From the NCBI RefSeq assembly GCF_000204055.1, contig NW_006768774.1, forward strand, positions 512,612 through 576,611: 64,000 nt of DNA, in the 5' to 3' direction. The notes under the pieces are model-generated. The model saw nothing but the letters and a program-made list of their open reading frames with translations. It was not told the DNA's origin and searched no databases. Each line of letters opens with the position of its first letter. The stretch's first letter is position 1. A program made the translations under genes and the position numbers. This document shows positions 22,301-35,000 of the stretch, one piece after another. The DNA is from Melampsora larici-populina 98AG31 (taxonomy: Eukaryota; Basidiomycota; Pucciniomycetes; Pucciniales; Melampsoraceae).

Positions 22301-23020
22301 ATGTAAGATGATTTGGTTTGAAATAATCATTATCAGATAGCATTGTAAAGCTTTTAGAAGCAGAATGAAGCAGGTCAACAATGATTGGTTGATCTGTGTA
22401 AGGAAGGAGATCACACAGTTGTAGCATATCTGTATTATCTGTATAGGGAGGGTTTATATGTTGTCTTTTCCTCTCCCCTCCTTCCTTCCTTTCCCTTTGA
22501 GGTTTCTTCTCCCCTTCTTTCCATTATCCAGTTCTTTTCTGATCTGTCTTTGTGGTCTAGGTATGGTTCCCTTGGAGGTTTCTTCTCCCCTTCTTTCCAT
22601 TATCTAGTTCTTTTCTGATCTGTCTTTGTGGTCTAGACTACTATTCTAGTGAAATACACCTCGGTTATAGATCAGTCGAGGCTTCGGCTTGCAAGTCACT
22701 TCCCAGTGAAGGTCGAGTGATCCTTGACTTCACAATCTGTGGGTATTGAAGAAGGTTGGTGGATAAAATCATGTAACTCACCATCAAGTAGACCCTTTTT
22801 CTACCTTGATCAGTGGGTTTGAGATATTCTCAAATGGCTTTGAGGATAGATGTTGGTGTGATTTGATTCAGTGGGTAGACAGCCGTAACCATCAGTCTTC
22901 TACAAAAGTAGACTAGATTGGTTATTATTATTGAAATGATGGTGTCATTGTTTGAGGAAATAGGCCGGATTGGTGGTTCTTGCTGAGGTGTTGGTTAATA
23001 CATAAAATATGAGTGGCAGA
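22301..23020 (-). repeat. possible LTR/leader of a minus-strand retrotransposon
   Basis: Read on the minus strand, the region has a TATAAACC-type box (near 22458) and polypyrimidine/purine tracts upstream of the gag-like ATG. Within it a 76-bp unit (GGTTTCTTCTCCCCTTCTTT onward) is tandemly duplicated at 22501 and 22577. LTR borders could not be fixed, so this is a weak call apart from the duplication. Confidence 0.4.
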
Positions 23021-24470
23021 TGTCAACCAGCTGGATTACTTCACCAGCGTGTTGGCTTCTGTCAGGCCTGGGTCTGAATTTTGGCTGGCGTCAGACCTGG
23101 GCCAATGTCAGCCCTGAGCCCTGTGTACAGGACCACAGACTAACAAACACACATGTAAACACATGTAATACATATGTAAATAATATGTAAATATATGAAA
23201 CTTGTTTAAAACCATAAGAATTCCAACTCATGGCTCAGTTTCAAGAGTTACTCAAGTAACAAGACTTGCTATGACTTAACCTCATAGTAAACCTAACCCA
23301 AACCTAACTCAAAAGAAAAGCAAACCTAAGCGCCAACCACAAGTTGAGGCCTAGGTCTGGAATATATAAACTCCTCTTCTTCCCACTCTGGAAGAAGAAC
23401 AACTTATTATCATACCACCACTCCTCCTCACATCTTACTTGATTCTTTACCAAAAATATTGGGTATAGTGATTTAGTTGTATCTTGATTATCGTAGTTCT
23501 ACTCTTTATTCAGGTTATTGTAAAACCTCAAGTGGTGTTCTGAGCTGGTGAGTGAATAGCTAACAGGACAATCTTGGAATTTACAAAGGGTTCCTCTTTA
23601 AAAGAGTCTAAAGTACCCCGCGGCACTTCTGAATCCTCAGAGTCTAAAGTACTGCAGGCTCCAGAGTTGTAAGATCAACCAGAGCTCTGAGTAAGATCCT
23701 TAGAGGGATTACTCAGCCATCCCACTGGCATCAAATTCTCTTCTTAGAGGTCAACTAACTGCAGTCTTCACTTGGGTGTACCAGTGAAGACTTCCACCTA
23801 GTCCTTAAGCAATTATTTTTAGTGAAGAGTCAGCCAGAAAGTAGCTGACCCCTCACAGCCAACCCGTGGCTCACTCCACTGGCACAAGCCAGGCTCACAT
23901 CAGCCGTTTTTCTGCAGTGTAGGTTAGAGACTATCAAAGTGTTGGGGTTTTGTCAGCAACTATAGTTAAAAAGCACCCATGTAAAAGCTAGGTTCAAATA
24001 CCCTCATGTTGAACCACATTACCAAAATCACCTTTTCTATTCCCTTCTTGATATTGCATCTGATGTGATAAAGGACACCAAGCTTACCATCTGGCTTGCC
24101 TGGGCACCCTTCAGTTTCTCTGAGTATCCAGTTCATAAGTGTGTGCACTTTTAACCACTCTGCATTATGCTGATGAACATGAGGCATTGATCATGCCTGC
24201 AAGCCAGCATCACCTCAAGAGCTCTTTCATCATTGCCTCTCCAGTGGCTTTTTCCATGTAAACCATCAGCAGAGGTATGCCTGGCTGAGCAGGGGTCCTC
24301 ATTAGGTCGTTTATAATGATGAGTTTAATACAAAACATAATTGAAAGAACTTACTACTTCCGCATTTGCCAAGTGTTTCTTCTTGCCGGTTGTGAAAGTC
24401 CTGGAATACAATCTAAGCTGGGAAGAACAAATAACTTCAGAGTCTTCTAAGTGTTTTGAAGCCAATACCA
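23021..24470. other. LTR-like sequence, no gene
   Basis: Starts with repetitive GTCAGGCCTGGGTCTG / GCGTCAGACCTGGG / ATGTCAGCCCTGAG words, then contains GGAATATATAAACTCC (near 23360), a good TATA box for plus-strand transcription, and further paired motifs (AAAGTACCCCG/AAAGTACTGC). This composition suggests a solo LTR or LTR remnant, but ends and duplications are not identifiable. No ORF of note. Confidence 0.35.
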
Positions 24471-24720
24471 AGTATAAGAAGATAAGATAGATAAGACAGA
24501 GTCACAAAGATCAAGAATAAAGAATGAGGAAAATAGATTACTCATTTCCAATGATGAGGAAAAGAAGACTGATGAATGATAACTTGGTGTTGTATATATA
24601 TGTACAAAGAGTGGGGTAACTCTACTACAAGCATGTTCTGGGAGTAAACACATTTATGCCTGTGACAATTGAGTCTCAACACCACTGATCTGCTGTGGTG
24701 TGGGTGCCCCAGCACACATT
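24471..24720 (-). repeat. possible minus-strand LTR end and primer-binding-site relic
   Basis: On the minus strand a GTACATATATATACAAC TATA-like stretch (near 24595) is followed ~120 bp later by TTGGTATTGGCTTC, similar to the TTGGTATCAGAGC-type sequence common just inside Gypsy LTRs. Inference only. Confidence 0.3.
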
Positions 24721-24769
24721 GCCTCTAACTCCTCAGGAGGCAAGAAAATGTAAGCAGTAATGATCCCTC

Positions 24770-25010
24770 CCAACTCAATGTGATGAGTGCGATGAATGTG
24801 TATGCTTATACTTGTACTTGGTTGCATACTTGTGCATTGGGAGAAGCACTGTCAGGAGCTTTCCCCTCATATTTCAATTTCATCATAGTGATACTACTTG
24901 CTTGTACCGTGCTCACGTCCCAAAAAACATATTGCAATGTCTACCTCAAAGATACAATCAAAAAGGAGAAACTCAAAAGAACAAATTAAAGACCTCAAAA
25001 TTTGAAAGGA
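24770..25010 (+). pseudogene. short Ty3/Gypsy RNase H fragment
   Basis: The nucleotide stretch 24830-24915 resembles 31930-32020, where a Gypsy RNase H motif (VECDCYDFALGAVLSQA) is readable. Shared words include GGAGCTTTCCCCTCA/GAAGCTTTCCCTCA and ACTTGCTTGTA/ACTTGCTTTTA. It is a short decayed copy, out of frame. Confidence 0.4.
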
Positions 25011-25479
25011 ATTCAAGAGTCCTAAAGAAGAAACACGAAAATTAAAGTTTCAAAAAACAGGGTCACCACATCAAAGTTCAGAAGAGATTATTAAGCATTT
25101 GCTGCAGGAAGTTCAGATACTGACAACTAGTTAAAAGATCACACATATTAAAGTTAAATGGAATCACACCACATCTCAACTTTATCACTTGCTTTGAGAA
25201 TGAAGACACCCAAATTCTTAGTATCCATACAAGAGTGACTCCGGAGATTTGTCATGTCATGAAGTATCAAATCAAATGATGTCAAATACCCTTGTCGGCA
25301 TATGTCAGATGTATGAACTCACAGGCGCCTAGAGGAAGAAGTCTTACAAAGGCAAGATGTAGAGCATGAACTTCACAAAATGCAACAAGCCCGGCCAATT
25401 GAGCAAACTGCACCCCAAGTCAATGTGAATCTGTCTCACAAATCTCAAATCTAAGCCCAAGTAGTACTTAGAGCACCAA

Positions 25480-25981
25480 AAGTAGCTACCCCAGATCAAT
25501 GCAATGGATTCAAAGGCCCAAAAGCCAAAATATTCATGATTCACATGTCTCTATACATGCAATTGAAATCAGCTTCCTTTGCAAATGACCAGGCTAAAGC
25601 AGTGGGTGTTAAACTGCGCCACCGGAATGGCAAACATTTGAGGTCAAACAATGGCCAACCAACTTCTTGATGGTGGAAGAGCTCAAACAGTAACCTGGAC
25701 CATATTCATTGATTCCTTTGAATTGACCATCTTCAATGGTGAGAGGGTGGTCAAAGCAGAGAATAAACTTGGGGTGTTAAAGCATTCAATAGTGAGAGGG
25801 TGGTCAAAGCAGAGAAGAAACTTCAGGTGTTAAAGCAACCTCAATCTATATCTGATTATTGGATTTGGTTTGTGGAATTATCTCTCATGGTGAAATGGCC
25901 AGAGCATGTACTTAGATCTCAGTTTGAACAAGTACTGAAAAATGAAAAGGTGGTGCAGATGGTTAGAGACAGATTTGAGTA
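25480..25981 (+). pseudogene. Gypsy gag relic, 5' part
   Basis: Readable Gag words include QCNGFKGPKAKIFMIHMSLY, FANDQAKAVGVKL and DYWIWFVELSLMVKWPEHVL, matching the PDxFNGxxxKAxxFL... and later helical region of Ty3/Gypsy Gag. A ~60-bp stretch (TTCAATGGTGAGAGGGTGGTCAAAGCAGAGAA, 25730 and 25787) is duplicated. The frame ends at the TA target of the inserted element at 25980. Confidence 0.6.
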
Positions 25982-28170
25982 CAGCTGTTCACAAAATTCG
26001 TGTCATGGTGGCACATTTTTTTTGTTTTTTCCCCCCAAATACAGCTGTGATGTGCAGCGCAGCACAGCGGTAACGGAGCAGAAATGGGTCAGCCCCGGAC
26101 CCCGATCCAAGGGGCTCTTGGCCCCCAACCTACCTCCAATTCCTTGCTTGATACGTCAAAAATTTTCACACCCATACTGTCAGTCGCACCCCTGGATCTC
26201 ATCCCACATTGGTTTGTCATAACCCTCTTCATATCAACTGATCCACTCAAGTTTCTGACCTTTCTTGATGCTGTTTTAGTAATGCAACACTTTCAGCTTT
26301 GGTTGTTAAAGAAGGAAAGAGTTGTGTTTTGGATATGGATGCTCAGGTAACTTCTCATCAAGATCAATTTCTCCAAGAAAGTATTCTAATCTTATGCTTT
26401 CCTTTGTATTCTTCTAGAGAGTCAAATTGATCAGAGCCAACCATCCATATCTCAAACCATTTATCACTTTCAGAGGAACTGAAACTCCTGAAAGTTTTGC
26501 GGCTCAAGTAAAAATGGCTTGAAGTGAAATTGAGGATGCATCTGTCAGTACTTACATCCATCCGATCAAACTCACAATTGAAGCTGAGCAATTTCTGCTC
26601 TTTTGTCTTGATAGACTGGTGTTCCAGATGTTATTATTGTTAATAATCTTGATTGAGCTTATGAAAAGTTCTTTGAATATTGTGTAAATCATGATTGAAT
26701 TGTATTTATTGGACACTCTTCCTACTGATATCACTACTCCTACCTCATTTTTACTTTAATGCATAAAAGAAAGCTGAGTCCTTTCAAAATATTCTAGAAA
26801 AGACTCCGAAATATCAGAAGCATGTTTTCAAGTCTGTTGTGATCATTTTTTACAAGCTAGACATTCTACAAAACAATGGTATTGCTTGCTTCTTTTGTGC
26901 TCAAAAATATTCCAGCCCTCAAGCATTGAGTGAGGAAGGTCTATATTTTTTGTTGCATTATTTTTTGTCACATGTTTTCATTTATATATGGGAACCCTCA
27001 ATTTGGTTGATTGGATCATGGACTCCAGTTGTGTTGACTTTTGCGAGCTTCACACTTTGAAGAAGACCTCTGAGAAGTATCTCAGACACTGAGAGACACA
27101 TGAAAATTGGTCAATGATTACACAGTTTGATGTATGCCTTGAAGACAAAAACAGAGTCAACCAGAGAACCGTAGAGGTCACATAAGAAGACATACTGCTC
27201 TCCCTTTGTTTGCCTTTTCAGCTTGGTACCGTGTTTTTGGTTTCAAGGGCCTCGGAGTTGTACACTTTCCTTTAACAAACTTGAGCAAGGTCAGAGTTTG
27301 AGTTTCATTGATACTGGATAACGTACAAAAACATGAAAACTATATACAATGTGAATATCAAAGATACATGGAATATGGATTAATAAAGTACATTACTACA
27401 GCCGACTTGACAGATGATTCATGAAGAGAAGAGAAAATGATGCAATTGGTGTACATTTCAATGTGACTTCATGAGTATCTTCCCAATCTACTTTTGTTGG
27501 ACTGGCGAGCCATACTCAGACTCTGACTAAGTTGCAGTCATAGTCTTCAAGACCCATACCATAAATTACCTTCAGCAGAAGGAATAATTGATTCTAAGAA
27601 AACAAGACATGATTCTTGAGTGAGGATGAAATTTTTGGTTCATCATCATCAAGATTTCATCAACATACCTGGCAATAATGAGGCCACACACACCTCCTAC
27701 GCCTCTGCAAGTTGAATCCAATGCTCAAACTCAGGTATGAGCTTCCTAGAGCCCGCGCTGGGGACTTCAAGAGGGGACAGACCTGTTCAATGGTTCAACT
27801 TCTGCCTTTGCAGAAGTACTGCAGAGCCATCAACTCAATACTGACATTGTATTTACTTGGTTCGTGTTGCATTCCTAAAACAGCATCAAAAAAGGTCAGA
27901 AACTTGAGTGGATCAGTTGATATGAAGAGGGTTATGACAAACCAATCTAGGATGAGATCCAGGGGTGCAACTGACGGTATGGGTGTGAAAAGTTTTGACG
28001 TATCAAGCAAGGAATTGGAGGTAGTTTGGGGGCCAAGAGCTTCTCGGATCGGAGTTTGGGGTTGACCCGTTTCTGCTCCGTTACCGCTGTGCTGCGCTGC
28101 GCATCACAGCTGTATTTGGGGGGACAACAAAAAAAATGTGCCACCATGACACAAATTTTGTGAACAGCTG
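25982..28170. mobile_element. 2.19-kb DNA element with ~308-bp inverted repeats and TA duplication
   Basis: 25982-26290 and 27864-28170 are inverted copies with roughly 90% identity by eye. Outer ends read CAGCTGTTCACAAAAT, and TA flanks each end (25980-25981, 28171-28172). TA duplication points to the Tc1/mariner-pogo group, by inference. The interior (26291-27863) has only short ORFs and no recognisable transposase, so the element looks non-autonomous. The repeat ends contain a GC-rich block CAGCGCAGCACAGCGGTAACG. It sits inside a Gypsy gag reading frame that rejoins when it is removed with one TA. Confidence 0.8.
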
Positions 28171-28221
28171 TATGTTGAAGGCATGGAAAAGCTAGCAATG
28201 AAATGAGACAACAAGGTCAAT

Positions 28222-29034
28222 CACTACAAAAAATATAATGTTTTCTGGGCAGAAAACGCAAATATTGATATACAAAAATATTGGGCAGTCAGGAGGAGGG
28301 CAAAAAATACAAAAAAATATGGCTGTTGTTCCTGGTGTTGAGAGCTTCAATCTGAGTATTTTTTTGTATTTTTAGAGTGCATATTGTTGAACGTACTAAC
28401 AAAAAACCCCATATTCATCAGATGTACACCTGTAACAGATGCTGAAATTTGGCTCCTCATATTGGAGAGGACAATTTGAAATCTACAAATGCTCATAACT
28501 TTTGCAATTGGCAAGTAAAACACTTGATTATTAGTTCATTAGAAAGCTAAACTCTGTCTCCAGATCTTTCACCAAAGTCATGGGGCTGTGTCCAGCTTTG
28601 CAAAGAATCTATGTGGCTTTGAAGAAGATATTTCAAAGTGACTATATCTGCCTTGTGAGAGACAATGAAGCCTCCAATCATTTTTAAGACATTTAGAGAG
28701 AGACTGTGGCTTTCTCATGAGCCTGAAAGCAAGTCTTTTGAGCAGGAATTGCAAATTGGACGAGCATTTGTAGAATTCAGAATGTCCTCTCCAATCTGGG
28801 GAACTGAATTTCAGCATCTGTTACAGGTGTGTATCTGATGAATATGGGGTTTTTTGTTAGTACATTCAACAATATGCCCTCTAAAAATACACAAAAATGC
28901 TCATCTTGAAGCTCTCAACACCAGGAAAAATATCCATATTTTTTTGGATTTTTTGCCCTCCTCCTGACCGCCCAATATTTTCTTATATCAATATTTGTGT
29001 TTTCTGCCCAGAAAACATTATATTCTTTGTAGTG
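28222..29034. mobile_element. 813-bp foldback CACTA-type miniature element
   Basis: Ends CACTACAAAAAATATAATG / reverse complement, with a direct AAT on both sides (28219-28221, 29035-29037), as expected for CACTA elements (CACTA ends, 3-bp duplication). The two halves are inverted copies over at least 330 bp each, so the element is almost entirely a hairpin. It encodes nothing. It lies within the Gypsy gag relic. Confidence 0.85.
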
Positions 29035-29037
29035 AAT

Positions 29038-29660
29038 AAATGTAACAATGAAAACCCACAATTGGTAACCATGCACCCCACTCCAAATACAACCTTGTCA
29101 CTCAATCCTGACGCAATGGATTGTTTGGCTCACATTTTCAACATCTCACAAGATGCATAGAAACTGGAATGACTGGACTTTGTGATAACCGCGGAAAAGG
29201 AGGTCCACTCATAGCTGACTGTATGTTGAAGAAAAGAATAGGTACAGGAGGATTTTATTCAGGAGGTAATCATATAAGACCATGTGTAAGAGGAAGTTAC
29301 TCGAATGGATATCAAGTTGGTAGTTCTAAATCTCATGAATTGGAAAGCAAATCACAGGCACATGTAGATAAATTGGATGCTCAACTAGAAAGAGGTGGAA
29401 AGAAGGAAGAAGGCAGAGCAGAGGAGTCAGAAAATGATGACACTTGGAATTGAAGGTTGTGCCATCTTTGAGCGTAATCAATTTAGGGACAAATGAAAAT
29501 GATATAGATGCTCTTGAACTATATGATAGATGTATAATTGATGGAGTTCCACTACCACATGACCCCACAACTGCCACAACCACTCCAGCTTGTGCACGTG
29601 TAGACAGTGGTGCTACGCACAAAGCATTCAGTGGGAAATTTGTGCAAAGACACAGATAGA
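29038..29660 (+). pseudogene. Gypsy gag C-terminus and protease relic
   Basis: LCDNRGKGGPLIADC (near 29180-29225) resembles a CCHC zinc knuckle in which the second cysteine and the histidine are lost. Further on, ARVDSGATHKAFSGKF (near 29595-29645) has the D-S/T-G active-site triplet of retroviral-type aspartic proteases. Stops separate the pieces. The continuation 29714-29962 (GIPCIRRNHTLIDWGAWKL) fits the post-protease segment LGxPWLxxHNPxIDWxxxxL of Gypsy Pol. Confidence 0.65.
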
Positions 29661-31009
29661 AAATATCAACACTCCCACTGAAGAGAAGTGTCACTGGCTT
29701 TAGTGGACATCAATTGAAAATAACCCACACAGGGGATTCCTCTGTTGATGGCCAATCAACCTATAGAACATTCAATGAGACTGAATTGCGAAATCAACAT
29801 GACTTAATCTTAGGAATACCTTGTATCAGAAGGAATCACACACTGATTGACTGGGGAGCTTGGAAACTGAAAGCGCACAACACTAACATTGCAAGTGGTT
29901 CAACAGTTTTGTTGCAACCAAAATGCACCTCCATGGACCACAATTTGGAGCCTAGGAGGTAAGCCAGGAATTATAACAAGGGGGTGCAAGTTTTAAACAA
30001 CTCACTTACCCCGATGCAATGTGAGTTTTTTACTACCTTGTCTCACAAAGTTAAAGAAACAGCTGGCAAGTATGCACAGGGACAAAAATAGATACTCACA
30101 TTGAAATGTTCTTCTTTTTTCAAAGTTTGTTCAATTTTACGTCCAAATTCATCCCCTTTTTTTCCTGTTTTCTTCCTGCTTGTCAGCTGACTGCAGGAGA
30201 AACAGGAACTGAGTGGATTGACTAGGCCTGCCTAAGGCATCTTTCCTTAGTGAAGAAGCCTGAGGGAGGGCTCACCCATCTGCCCACTTCATCTCAGACG
30301 CTCAGCTGATCCTCAGTGGCATGCCTTGAAGCCTGCTGATCAGGGATTTTGGACAAGGTGGTGAGCTGTCCTGAGTATGCAGTGACTCATGAACCAATTC
30401 TGAGCATGCATCTGAGAGACTGAGCTCAGATAATGCTCATGCCAGATGGAAATGAGTATTCTCCAGCAATTTACAGCAAAGTTTGAGCACAACAGCATGA
30501 TCACCTGAACACTACCAGGATTGTCAATTGAAGGGATCTGAAAGAGAAACAATTCTTTTCAGAGAATCCTGGAAAGTGTACAATACTCACATGGATGTGA
30601 GCATCAATGTTAGTCCCTGTGATGATTCCTTCCTAGCACCTTGTAGTGATTACAACCAAAATTGCTTGGCATCAATCTCATGGTATCCAAAAACAGCCCT
30701 GAACAACCACAAATTGAGGCCTGATGAGGGTAGTGGGTAAACCAAGCATGTGTGCTTTTCCTCCTGCGTTTAATATGAAGAAGAACTTTAGAAAGCAGGG
30801 TTCTTTCCTACAGAATTTGAACCATGTAGCCTTGGTAAGTTCAGCATACACACAAATCTCAAGATCAAGAAGCCAGCAAGCTGTCAACACTGTTATTGAC
30901 GCAGCCAAAGCATCTTGGGGCATATCATAAAAACTGGCAGCAGAGGGAGTGGAAGATGAGTCAGAACAAACTGCTAAGGAAATGGTACTGGAGTGTTACC
31001 TAGAGCTAT

Positions 31010-32000
31010 GTTTGGAAAATTCAACTCAAATGCACTACCACATCACCATCCATACAATTTTTGTGTTTATCTAATCCCTAATGCGGCCCTGCAAGCAGAA
31101 ATAATCATACCATCATCACCCAAGAAAAGAAAGTTTTAGCTAATGTAAAGATATGCCAAACAACACTCCTTGTGCAGCCCCGGTATTTTTTACTGGAAAA
31201 ATAACGGTAACATAAGACTTTTTTCTGACTACAGATGCCTGAATGCACTCACTGTCAAAGGCAAATATCCTCTTCCACTCGTAATGGAATTGGTGGATTT
31301 CTTACTAGATGTGGATTGGTTTACAAGTCTAGATATGTCGAATGGGTATAACAACCTACGTGTCAGGGAAGGGGACATAGCAAAAATTGCTTTCATCTGC
31401 AGATCCGGCATATTTTGGACCTCTCAATATGCCATTTGGACCAACAGCAGCGCCGGGAGTCTTTCAGTTCTCCATTCAAGACGTATTCATTAGCTACATA
31501 GGTCAGGATGTTGCAGTGTGCCAAGATGATATCTCAATTTATACAAAGCCTGGTGTTGATGATCAAGCTGTTTTGAAGGAAGTTCTTGACGTGCTGAAAG
31601 CTCAGAACTTATGGTTGAAACCCAAGCACTTCAAGTTTTCAAAGAAAGGAATAGTGGACTTAGGATTGATCATTTCAAGAAATCAAATTGAAATGAATGA
31701 ACCAAATGACAAAGCTGTGAGAGCACACTCAAAACATCAGCTGAAGTCCTCACATTTTAATGATAGCTAGACCCCTGCACCAAGCATCTCAAGATGTAGT
31801 AAAATTAAAATGAGATGAAGACCACAGCCAAGCATTTGAAATGCTGAACCTTGCCTTCACGGCTGCACCCAACAATTGCAGATCCATAAGCCCCATTCAT
31901 TGTAGAATGTGACTGTTATGACTTTGCTTTAGGAGCAGTCCTATCCCAAGCAGCACTATCTGAAGCTTTCCCTCACATTGCAATCCCATCACACTGCAAC
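31010..32000 (+). pseudogene. Gypsy reverse transcriptase and RNase H relic
   Basis: Readable RT blocks include RLFSDYRCLNALTVKGKYPL, FTSLDMSNGYNNLRVREGD, then in a shifted frame LNMPFGPTAAPGVFQF and AVCQDDISIY. The family's Y/F-x-D-D catalytic box is preserved as CQDD, with its first residue changed to cysteine, so the enzyme is very likely dead. LKPKHFKFSKKGIVDLGLII follows. RNase H is marked by VECDCYDFALGAVLSQ around 31905-31950. At least two frame shifts occur. Confidence 0.7.
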
Positions 32001-32010
32001 CACTTGCTTT

Positions 32011-35000
32011 TATCCTCCTCACATACCAAGACTGTAACACTCAATACTTGCAGCCAAGGTTCAACAATGTTAAAAATGATCATCACAACATACACAGTGA
32101 CATTGTTCACTGTTTTGCATAGGGTCCATTTCAGGCCCACCTTTGGGGACATTTGAAGGTCAACTCATCATATGCCTTCTGGCACAGAGCCTTGGCTGCA
32201 GCTTCATTGGACATCATTAGCATTTTTCAATGCCCACCCATAGTCAATAATAATGTACAATGCCATTCTTTTGCCTTGGAGATGGATAAATGTGAAATTG
32301 CCACATATGTAATCAGTACACATTAAGGAATATGTCCTTACTATCTCACCACTTTTTGGAAGAAATATGGGGTCTCCTGGGTGGAGAAACTCCACAAGCG
32401 GCCGTGCAAAGGGCTGGAAAGAAATTCTGCAAAACTTCCAAACTATGTGCAAATACAGAGGAGTTGGATACCAATGGCCAATACTGGAATTTTGGGACTT
32501 TTTCCAATATAACCAGCATTGATGAGTCTTACTTGATCATTTGCATAGCATTTGCAAAACAGGAGCAAAAACTGTTTACAATCTGGAGCTCCAAGTTCAG
32601 AATATATGTATATTCTGACCTCCATTTGTTACTCACAGCATAGGTGCAACACATCCAAAGTGCATGGGATACCCTGACATACAAACACCTTCTTGAAGTC
32701 ATCATCAAACAAACGGTTTGACCAATCATGTGTCAATTGCTTTGTTGGGAAGGAAGCTTGGAACATGACAAGGTGTTGAGTTTGCCATTGCACTTCTTCA
32801 TGTGCCCTAAAACCAGAGGAGAAACCCCTGTTCAGAACCTTTGCAGCGTCATAAACCAAGACAACATCTGGAAGATCCGTACAGGGGCCACCATGGACCC
32901 AGTGGTACAAGGGGAGAGATATTTGCTGACACCTAGGATGGTGGGTAGAACTCACAGTGACCATATCTCCACATTCAGGTTCCAGCACAAGGGAAAACCA
33001 CAATCGTCATAGATGTCAAAAATTAATGGCCACTGGAAGCATTAAATAGGTTCCTTGGTGGGAACATGATTGACAGTAGAATGGGTCACCAAAGTGTCTT
33101 CTTGCACTGCACATCTGAGGCATTGAGCAAACACTACATATGTGCAAACCTCCAAGTAAATCCTTAGCTATCAGCTACATACAGCTTTGCTTGGGTACCC
33201 GCTCATCAGGATAAGCAAATCACATGTAATATATTGTGTAACTTTGTTCAGAGTAAGACACAAATTGCCAAAAATTGACTATATATATCACAATGGCTAC
33301 TTGGGAAATATTCATGAAGCTGTTTACCAGTGGCAGAAGACAAATCTGGGCCCTAGTAGCCAGGTTCCAATTGGGAACATCTTTAATCCTGGAAGTGGGT
33401 ATGGAGATGAGATTACCATGATAGTGTTTAGTGGGGGAACCTTGTCTAAACAATCAAACAGGAAAGGGAAATCAAAACTGATGACTTTGACTCATGAATC
33501 ACGATGGTGAATATTGGAATTAACAAATGTGTTGTGGTGGAGACATTCCAAATTGAGAAAATAAGTGCTTTGCAGGATGTTAGGAAGAAAATTATGTTGT
33601 TAAACGGATTGAGACGGGAGTGTCTTATGTTGTACATGGACATGATTTTTGCCATGACGCACTGAGTGGTGATATTATAGATGAATGTCACCATGCGGGG
33701 ACTTTCAAAAGAGACAAACCAACTCTGTCACCTGCCTTCTTGTCACCAAGTAGACATGTTGGAGAGCAGAAAGAACCACGTAAATTGATTGGCTTGGCTG
33801 ATACAGTCAGAGCATTTGGGACAAGAGCCCCTTGTCCAATGGAGAAGTTACAGGGGGATCAGGGGGTGTGGGAAGTCCATCCAAAGATGGGAATGATGAT
33901 ACAACCAATGTATTCTACGTAACATTCGCCTGCTGCAAACCTGAAGTATGTTGAGATTTCACAAGGGCTGATTGGATTGTTATGGTAAGCCAATAACAGT
34001 TTATGTATTTTCATCAACAAGGATTCCATGAGTACTGAAAAGGTTTGCTGGAGGGTTAGGGGCAAACTGGTTTGTGTTTGGGAAGATAAAGGGACAACAC
34101 TTGGTTTTTTACCACCACCTTTGAGAATGGGGGCGGTCCTGTGTAGTGCAGAAGCGTGAAACTCATCCAATCATGGCAGGCCTCTGCTAACCAGATGAAC
34201 TTGATGGTTGCAATGAGCCATAAACCAGACTCAAATCATTGGAGGTGGTGAACCCATCTCCACTGTTGAATTTTGTGCGATCAAAGTTTGATGAAATGAT
34301 TGAAAGAGCGGCCTAAGTGTGATGGAAGTTCTTTGAGGAAGGATAGATATCTGAAACAGCTTGCTAAGAAGTTGGTTAAAATTGGTTTCCACATTTGAAA
34401 GAGGCTTCTCAGACAATGCTGAATCTGGGTGGGAGAATGATGCATTTATCACTGAAGCAGTTGAAGTTAAATAGATCTGATCTGGTTGATGTGCTCCAGG
34501 TAGACTTCCCTGATAAAAATTGAGAGGTTTTTTGTCATTTTCATCATAGTTAGCTATCTCATTATGTATGCCCTGATCAATGAAGCATTTATTTTGAGGA
34601 CCATCTTGGATAGAGGATGGGTTGATTCAATGGATGAAAGAATTGCATGTATGGAATTAAGTAGATTGGGAATTAATCAAAAATTTTCATTTCCAACAGA
34701 CTTTGGAGTTACTGGGAAGTAGAGATGTTGCTACTTTCAATTGACATTGCTGAGACAAATGACTGATCTGTTAACTTCAAGGACTGAAAGCTTGTGAGTC
34801 CAAGAGTTGCATGATAAAACAACCTTGTGACTGGATGAAGATCTACATTGAAAGTGTGAAGGTGTGTTGTGTTCTTGGAATTTGAGCTCCGTTCCAGAGT
34901 TGATTGTGATGATGTAGGGCAATCACCTAACAACTATTCAGTAAGTCCAGTTTAAACATACACTAAGATCTTATGTGTTTGCCCTGACAATAATTATTCC

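Larger units (their letters stand above)
25340..32010 (+). mobile_element. Ty3/Gypsy retrotransposon relic, interrupted by two DNA elements
   Basis: In plus orientation and in the expected order: gag (25480-25990, then 28173-28221 and 29038-29230), a zinc-knuckle relic, an aspartic protease motif (VDSGATHKAF near 29601), a spacer with SSAYTQISRSRSQQA, and reverse transcriptase plus RNase H (31010-32000). Reading frames are broken by stops and shifts. Two younger elements sit inside gag (25982-28170 and 28222-29034), and removing them rejoins gag in one frame. I find no integrase and cannot delimit LTRs, so the 3' part is missing or unrecognisable. It is a dead fungal retroelement. Confidence 0.75.

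Noticed and set aside
32204..33012. Possible Copia-type polyprotein fragment on the minus strand
   Set aside because: A few words are suggestive, but no catalytic motif of integrase or reverse transcriptase can be identified.
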